A DNA stretch of 9,904 bases from an uncultured Bacillota bacterium (GTDB lineage: Bacteria > Bacillota_I > Bacilli_A > Erysipelotrichales > Erysipelotrichaceae): assembly GCA_949287785.1 (NCBI GenBank), contig CASEHR010000069.1:1-9904 (forward strand). Direction: 5' to 3'. The notes under the pieces were generated by a model. The model did no database searches and was not told where the DNA came from. It saw only the letters and a list, made by a program, of their open reading frames with translations. Shown piece by piece: positions 6,380 through 9,904 of the stretch. The stretch's first letter is position 1; the number at the start of each line of letters is the position of its first letter. Made by a program: the position numbers and the translations under genes.

Positions 6380-6907
6380 ATGAAATTTGAAATTTATGGC
6401 GAGAATATCACTATTACCGATGGAATGCGTCATAAGATCGAAACGAAGTTGAGCTTTTTGAAGAAGTACTTCATGATCGATGATGACACAACGGCGCGAG
6501 TAGTCGCGAAGGTATACCCAAACGGGCAGAAAGTTGAAGTGACGATTCCGACGAAAGTCGGGCTATTGCGGGCAGAAGTGATGCATCAGGACTTCTATGC
6601 CGCGGTTGACCTGGCGATCGATAAGCTAGAAGATCAAATTCGCAGACAGAAGACGAGATTATCTCACAGACATAAGGATTCATTGGCTGAGAATTTCATC
6701 ACGTTGAACGAAGAGTCGAACGAAGACGAAACACTCGTAAAAACAAAGCGCATCTATGCAGATGAGATGACTTTAGACGAGGCCATCATGCAAATGGAGA
6801 TGCTGTCGCACAGCTTCTTCATATACAAGGACATCGATGCCAATAAACTGGCGGTAGTCTACAAGCGTTTTGATGATAACTATGGTCTGATCGAGATCGA
6901 TGAATGA
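6380..6907 (+). CDS. hpf: Ribosome hibernation promoting factor, long form
   Basis: This protein binds the 30S subunit and drives formation of inactive 100S ribosome dimers in stationary phase or stress. The N-terminal domain (1-95) has the RaiA/YfiA pattern: MKFEIYGENITITDGMRHKIETKLSFLKKYF, TVA-like strands, and AVDLAIDKLEDQIRRQKTRL (75-94). A linker of about 25 acidic or polar residues follows. The C-terminal dimerisation domain (118-175) reads VKTKRIYADEMTLDEAI, MEMLSHSFFIYKD and AVVYKRFDDNYGLIEI. The length of 175 is normal for long-form HPF in Firmicutes. AAGGAG at 6365-6370 lies 9 bases before the ATG and starts one base after the DUF2779 stop. Confidence 0.95.
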   Translation: MKFEIYGENITITDGMRHKIETKLSFLKKYFMIDDDTTARVVAKVYPNGQKVEVTIPTKVGLLRAEVMHQDFYAAVDLAIDKLEDQIRRQKTRLSHRHKDSLAENFITLNEESNEDETLVKTKRIYADEMTLDEAIMQMEMLSHSFFIYKDIDANKLAVVYKRFDDNYGLIEIDE

Positions 6908-6921
6908 TGGCCGGATAGGAT

Positions 6922-6930
6922 TGTTATAAA
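6922..6930 (+). promoter_or_regulatory. Possible extended -10 promoter for the small gene after hpf
   Basis: TGT-TATAAA is an extended -10 element with a 5/6 hexamer, and no convincing -35 is seen. Transcription would start near 6937, shortly before the hairpin that carries the ribosome binding site. Co-transcription with hpf is an alternative. Confidence 0.3.
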
Positions 6931-6947
6931 AAAATTCAGTACAAGAG

Positions 6948-6966
6948 TCAACCGGGGAGTGGTTGA
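6948..6966 (+). promoter_or_regulatory. Hairpin presenting the ribosome binding site of the small gene
   Basis: TCAACC (6948-6953) pairs with GGTTGA (6961-6966). The 7-base loop is GGGGAGT and contains the only good Shine-Dalgarno sequence. The start codon TTG follows at 6968. A stem that exposes the site in its loop may help or tune initiation. Its function is inference. Confidence 0.45.
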
Positions 6967-6967
6967 A

Positions 6968-7249
6968 TTGGTGGTTGCGTGCTATCGAAGACACAAATTG
7001 ATGATCGATGCACACGTTGTAGGAACATTATGCGTTGATCTTGACACCTTGCGCAAAGCCAGAGATACCGTTTTGAAGATTGAATACGCTGTATCGACTT
7101 TGGATTCAAAATCGCGTGAGATTATCAGGCACATGCTTGAGGATGACGACGAAGATCCGAACTGGTTCTACGATCTTTATTCGGAGTCGACATTTAACCG
7201 ACGGAAAGCGATTGCTTTCGCCAGTTTTATCGAAGCTTTGAAATTCTAA
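6968..7249 (+). CDS. Small protein of unknown function, possible HTH C-terminus
   Basis: I do not recognise this gene with confidence. The start is uncertain. The frame stays open back to the hpf stop (TGA at 6905-6907), with candidate starts GTG 6959, TTG 6968, GTG 6971 and ATG 7001. GGGGAG at 6954-6959 overlaps the first and is well spaced for TTG 6968, giving 93 residues. The product has a helical middle with charged residues (DLDTLRKARDTVLKIEYAV) and LDSKSREIIRHML. After an acidic turn, the end reads WFYDLYSESTFNRRKAIAFA. This last part resembles the recognition half of ArpU or sigma region 4-like helix-turn-helix domains, and the whole recalls the Mollicutes MG284/MPN403-type small proteins. 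Both comparisons are from memory. It has no signal peptide or membrane segment. A terminator follows 6 bases after the stop. Confidence 0.75.
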   Translation: MVVACYRRHKLMIDAHVVGTLCVDLDTLRKARDTVLKIEYAVSTLDSKSREIIRHMLEDDDEDPNWFYDLYSESTFNRRKAIAFASFIEALKF

Positions 7250-7255
7250 TTATTT

Positions 7256-7285
7256 AAGCCGGTCTTGTTCGTGGCCGGCTTTTTT
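7256..7285 (+). terminator. Intrinsic terminator after the small gene
   Basis: AAGCCGG (7256-7262) pairs with CCGGCTT (7275-7281) around a 12-base loop and runs into a T tract (7280-7285). It ends the hpf and small-gene transcript before ptsI. Confidence 0.88.
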
Positions 7286-7321
7286 GTATGTCGGTGCTAT
7301 CTTGTGATATATATGACAAAA

Positions 7322-7336
7322 ATGTAAGCGTTTATT
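7322..7336 (+). promoter_or_regulatory. Candidate CcpA-binding cre site upstream of ptsI
   Basis: ATGTAAGCGTTTATT fits the cre consensus WTGNAANCGNWNNCW except for T in place of the final C. It touches the -35 hexamer of the ptsI promoter. Catabolite control of a central PTS gene is biologically reasonable, but binding is inferred. Confidence 0.5.
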
Positions 7337-7363
7337 GAAGTTTTCTTGTAAATGCAATAAAAT
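7335..7363 (+). promoter_or_regulatory. Sigma-A promoter of ptsI
   Basis: TTGAAG (7335-7340) and TAAAAT (7358-7363) are spaced by 17 bases. Transcription would start near 7370, and the ribosome binding site AAGGAG is at 7387-7392. The upstream terminator makes a dedicated promoter necessary. Confidence 0.62.
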
Positions 7364-7404
7364 GATTACAGAAAAGATTCAATTAGAAGGAGTGTGGATC
7401 AAAT

Positions 7405-9114
7405 ATGTTAAAAGGAATCGCTGTATCAAGCGGGATAGTTGTCGGTAAGGTATATAAATATGTCCAGCCACAGATCGTCTTGCAAGAAACTAAGGGAGAA
7501 CCGGCAAATGAACTGGCTAAATTCAAAGATGCGGTAGCTAAGACAGAAACGGATATCATCAAGATCAAAGAACGCGCTGCAGGAAAATTAAAACCTGAAG
7601 AATTAGAGATCTTTGATGCGCATCTGACGATGCTGCAGGACCCTGAGTATCAAGGTCAGATCGAAGCCAAGATCAATGACGGCAGCAATGCCGATGCAGC
7701 AACCAAGGAAGTTACCGATATGATGGTCGATATGTTCTCGATGATGGATGATGAATATTTTAAAGAAAGAGCGGCAGATATCAAGGATGTCGGTCATCGT
7801 CTGTTATGCAACGTTATCGGCGTCAAAGTGCCTGATCTTACAGCCATTGATGAAGAGGTCATCATCATCGCCAGTGATCTGACACCTAGTGATACAGCTC
7901 AGATGGATAAAAATTATATCATCGGTTTCTGTACTGAAGAGGGTGGAAGGACATCTCACTCAGCAATTATGGCCAGATCTTTAGAGATCCCGGCTGTTGT
8001 TGGTTGCCGCGGGATCTTGGATGAGACCAAAGATGGTGACATTATCGCTATGGATGCGACTACCGGTGACGTCGTTGTTGCACCAGGTGCGGATATTGTC
8101 GCTGATTATACAAAGCGCGGTGATGCCTTGAAAGCCGAAAAAGAAGCACTTAAAGTGTTGGTCGATCAGCCAAGTGTTTCGCTTGATGGCCACAAGGTCG
8201 AGATCGCAGCCAATATCGGAACGCCAAAAGATGTAGACGGCGTTATCAAAAACGGTGGTGAAGCGGTCGGTTTATATCGTACCGAGTTTCTTTACATGGA
8301 TTCAGTCGATGATTTCCCTGATGAAGAAACACAATTTGTCGCTTATAAGGAAGTCTTGGAACGGATGGAAGGCAAACGCGTCGTCTTCAGGACACTGGAT
8401 ATCGGCGGCGATAAAAAATTGAATTATTTTGAATTCCCTGAAGAACTGAATCCATTCTTAGGATATCGGGCTGTCAGATTATGTCTTGATCGTCAGGATA
8501 TCTTCAGAACACAATTGAGAGCGATCCTGCGGGCAAGTGCTTACGGAAGAGCAGCGATCATGTTCCCGATGATCGCAACTATCGACGAATTCAAACGCGC
8601 GAAAGCTCTTTATGAGGAAGAAAGGGAAAAACTCATCAAAGAAGGCTATAATGTCGGTGAGAATATCGAAGTCGGTATGATGGTCGAGATTCCGGCAAGT
8701 GCGATTATGGCCGAAAAATTTGCGCAATATGCGGACTTCTTCTCGATCGGTACCAACGATCTGACTCAATATACTATGGCCGCCGACCGTGGTTCCAAAG
8801 AAGTATCATACTTATATCAACCTTTGAACCCGGGAGTTCTGGCTTTGATCAAAAAAGCTATCGACGCAGCGCATAAGTATGGAAAATGGTGCGGTGTATG
8901 TGGTGAATTAGCCAGTGATGTCGTGGCTGCTCCGATCCTGCTCGGTCTCGGTCTCGATGAATTCTCAATGACAGCACCTTCGATCCTGCCAGCTCGCAAG
9001 ATGATCAGAAGTCTTAACTATGAAGAGATGAAAGGTCTGGCCGAAAAGGTGTTGGATCTGGAATCGCAAGACGAGATACGTGCTTACGTCGAAAACTATT
9101 TAAAACAAAGATAA
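7405..9114 (+). CDS. ptsI: Phosphoenolpyruvate-protein phosphotransferase (PTS enzyme I)
   Basis: Enzyme I transfers phosphate from phosphoenolpyruvate to HPr, the first step of PTS sugar uptake in the cytoplasm. The N-terminal part includes MLKGIAVSSGIVVGKV and the HPr-binding helical domain (about 30-145). The phosphohistidine segment is GGRTSHSAIMAR (180-191) with H185. The C-terminal PEP-binding barrel has GLYRTEFLYM (R292), FRTLDIGGDK (R328), MVEIP (E428 in the metal-binding region), SIGTNDLTQY (D452) and GVCGELASD with catalytic C498. The length of 569 is normal and no key residue is missing. AAGGAG stands 12 bases before the ATG, a little far. It is monocistronic between two terminators, and ptsH, its usual neighbour, is not in the window. 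Confidence 0.97.
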   Translation: MLKGIAVSSGIVVGKVYKYVQPQIVLQETKGEPANELAKFKDAVAKTETDIIKIKERAAGKLKPEELEIFDAHLTMLQDPEYQGQIEAKINDGSNADAATKEVTDMMVDMFSMMDDEYFKERAADIKDVGHRLLCNVIGVKVPDLTAIDEEVIIIASDLTPSDTAQMDKNYIIGFCTEEGGRTSHSAIMARSLEIPAVVGCRGILDETKDGDIIAMDATTGDVVVAPGADIVADYTKRGDALKAEKEALKVLVDQPSVSLDGHKVEIAANIGTPKDVDGVIKNGGEAVGLYRTEFLYMDSVDDFPDEETQFVAYKEVLERMEGKRVVFRTLDIGGDKKLNYFEFPEELNPFLGYRAVRLCLDRQDIFRTQLRAILRASAYGRAAIMFPMIATIDEFKRAKALYEEEREKLIKEGYNVGENIEVGMMVEIPASAIMAEKFAQYADFFSIGTNDLTQYTMAADRGSKEVSYLYQPLNPGVLALIKKAIDAAHKYGKWCGVCGELASDVVAAPILLGLGLDEFSMTAPSILPARKMIRSLNYEEMKGLAEKVLDLESQDEIRAYVENYLKQR

Positions 9115-9121
9115 AGAAATT

Positions 9122-9160
9122 AGCTGCCGGACCCGATTGAGTAAGGCAGCTCTTTTATTT
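9122..9160 (+). terminator. Intrinsic terminator after ptsI
   Basis: AGCTGCC (9122-9128) pairs with GGCAGCT (9145-9151) around a 16-base loop, followed by CTTTTATTT. The loop contains the -35 hexamer of the next promoter, so the two signals share the same DNA. Confidence 0.8.
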
Positions 9161-9165
9161 ATAAT
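9137..9165 (+). promoter_or_regulatory. Sigma-A promoter of the glycosyltransferase genes, predicting a leaderless mRNA
   Basis: TTGAGT (9137-9142) and a perfect TATAAT (9160-9165) are spaced by 17 bases. Six bases separate the -10 from the GTG at 9172, so transcription would begin at the start codon. No Shine-Dalgarno sequence is present. The -35 lies in the loop of the ptsI terminator. Confidence 0.7.
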
Positions 9166-9171
9166 GACACT

Positions 9172-9639
9172 GTGAAAAAAATCGTTTTTATCGCCAGTGG
9201 TGGCGGTCATTTAAATGAACTATTACAATTGAGTCCGCTGTTTTCAAAATATGAAAGCACGATCGTCACGGAAAAAACCAAGACGACAGCTTATCTCAAG
9301 AGTCGCTACCAGAGAGTGCACTATCTCATTTACGGTACCAAGGAGCATCTTTTCAAATACCTTTTTGTTTTTACGCTCAACATCATCATATCATTTTTAT
9401 ACTTTATAAGATTCAAGCCGGATATAATCGTCACAACGGGCACGCACACCGCTGTTCCGATGTGTTATATCGCGCATTTTTTTAGAAGAAGGGTGATCTA
9501 CATCGAAACATTTGCCAATGTTTACCATCCCACAGAGGCGGGTAAGATCGTTTATAAGATCGCTGATAAATTCATCATTCAATGGCCGGAACTTAAGAAG
9601 TATTATCCGAACAGCGATTATTGGGGAGGTGTGTTTTGA
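9172..9639 (+). CDS. PssD/Alg14-like glycosyltransferase subunit
   Basis: This is probably the membrane-anchoring partner of a two-part GT28-type glycosyltransferase (PssD with PssE, CpsF with CpsG, or Alg14 with Alg13), which adds a sugar to a lipid-linked precursor in capsule or exopolysaccharide synthesis. Landmarks are ASGGGHLNELLQL (8-20), a hydrophobic segment at 64-80, PDIIVTTGTHTAVP (83-96), YIETFA (110-115) and FIIQWPELKKYYP (134-146). The length of 155 residues is typical. The GTG start is imposed by the canonical MKKIVFIASGGGHL beginning; the ATG at 9164 is out of frame and stops after two codons. No ribosome binding site is present. The stop overlaps the start of the next gene (TTGA). 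The sugar and acceptor cannot be told. Confidence 0.88.
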   Translation: MKKIVFIASGGGHLNELLQLSPLFSKYESTIVTEKTKTTAYLKSRYQRVHYLIYGTKEHLFKYLFVFTLNIIISFLYFIRFKPDIIVTTGTHTAVPMCYIAHFFRRRVIYIETFANVYHPTEAGKIVYKIADKFIIQWPELKKYYPNSDYWGGVF

Positions 9640-9904
9640 AGATTTTCGTGACGCTTGGAACACAAGATAAAGCCTTTGACCGTCTGATCGGCGAAGCAAA
9701 AAAGATCAAAGGACATGATGTCTTTGTGCAAAACGGTTATACAAAATGTGAAGGCATCAAACATGTCGATTATATGGATCAGGAAATGTTTATAGAATGT
9801 ATCGATGAAGCCGATATCATCATAACCCACGGCGGGGTCGGATCGATCCTTAGCGCTCTTAAGAGAAACAAAAAGGTGATTGCTTGTGCAAGGCTTGCAA
9901 AGTA
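9636..9904 (+). CDS. PssE/Alg13-like glycosyltransferase catalytic subunit (3' truncated)
   Basis: This is the partner of the preceding gene, cut off by the window end after 89 codons. It starts with TTG at 9636, overlapping the previous stop, with GGAGG at 9625-9629 placed 6 bases upstream. The product begins MKIFVTLGTQDKAFDRLI, as PssE and Alg13 proteins do. Residues 58-72 (DEADIIITHGGVGSI) carry the THGGVGS motif that binds the nucleotide sugar in GT28 enzymes. Translational coupling to the first subunit fits the obligate heteromer. Full-length relatives have about 150-165 residues, so roughly half is missing here. Confidence 0.87.
   Translation, partial: MKIFVTLGTQDKAFDRLIGEAKKIKGHDVFVQNGYTKCEGIKHVDYMDQEMFIECIDEADIIITHGGVGSILSALKRNKKVIACARLAK

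Noticed and set aside
6905..6967. In-frame read-through of the hpf stop giving an hpf fusion with the small gene
   Set aside because: HPF ends normally at IEIDE, the following residues have no domain character, and the small gene has its own ribosome binding site. TGA is not used for Trp in this window.
8479..8769. 96-residue antisense reading frame within ptsI
   Set aside because: It is a shadow of a conserved enzyme domain without a ribosome binding site, as are the other minus-strand frames in the window.
9397..9699. 100-residue antisense reading frame across the pssD and pssE genes
   Set aside because: Both overlapped + strand genes have clear family motifs, and the antisense frame has no supporting start signal.

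Overview
The window looks like a chromosomal segment of a low-to-moderate GC Firmicute, most plausibly from the Erysipelotrichales or a relative close to the Mollicutes. This is an inference from protein style, AGGAG-type ribosome binding sites, intrinsic terminators, a long-form hibernation factor, a CcpA-type cre site and two apparently leaderless genes. All genes read on the + strand. TGG is used for Trp and TGA only as a stop. I see no mobile element, CRISPR array, tRNA or rRNA, and no gene-free stretch longer than about 155 bases.

Region 1 (1-4850) is a complete polyamine uptake locus. The 3' part of an XRE-cupin regulator is followed after 9 bases by potA, potB and potC, which are translationally coupled by 4-base and 8-base overlaps. 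An intrinsic terminator follows potC. The binding-protein gene potD then has its own sigma-A promoter, a 17-base palindrome in its leader and a strong terminator. The odd gene is potA: its ATPase is ordinary, but the C-terminal TOBE domain is split by about 177 residues. These form two diverged copies of a beta-rich, Ig-like unit normally associated with surface proteins.

Region 2 (4868-6364) holds one DUF2779 protein. It keeps the four iron-sulfur cysteines and a DEDDy exonuclease domain, but the Cas4-like PD-(D/E)XK catalytic residues appear to be lost. It seems to be transcribed from an extended -10 promoter placed so that the mRNA begins at the ATG. A dyad similar to the potD palindrome overlaps the -35 position.

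Region 3 (6365-7285) carries long-form hpf and a small unidentified protein with a possible HTH C-terminus. The small gene's ribosome binding site sits in a hairpin loop, and a terminator follows. Region 4 (7286-9160) is a stand-alone ptsI (PTS enzyme I) without ptsH beside it, with a candidate cre site at its promoter and its own terminator. Region 5 (9137-9904) starts a polysaccharide glycosyltransferase pair, PssD/Alg14-like and PssE/Alg13-like, cut by the window end. Its promoter is interleaved with the ptsI terminator and again predicts a leaderless mRNA.

The best candidates for something undescribed are the Ig-like insertion in PotA and the pair of leaderless-promoter genes. The shared TTTAG-N5-CTAAA dyads and the catalytically altered DUF2779 protein come next.
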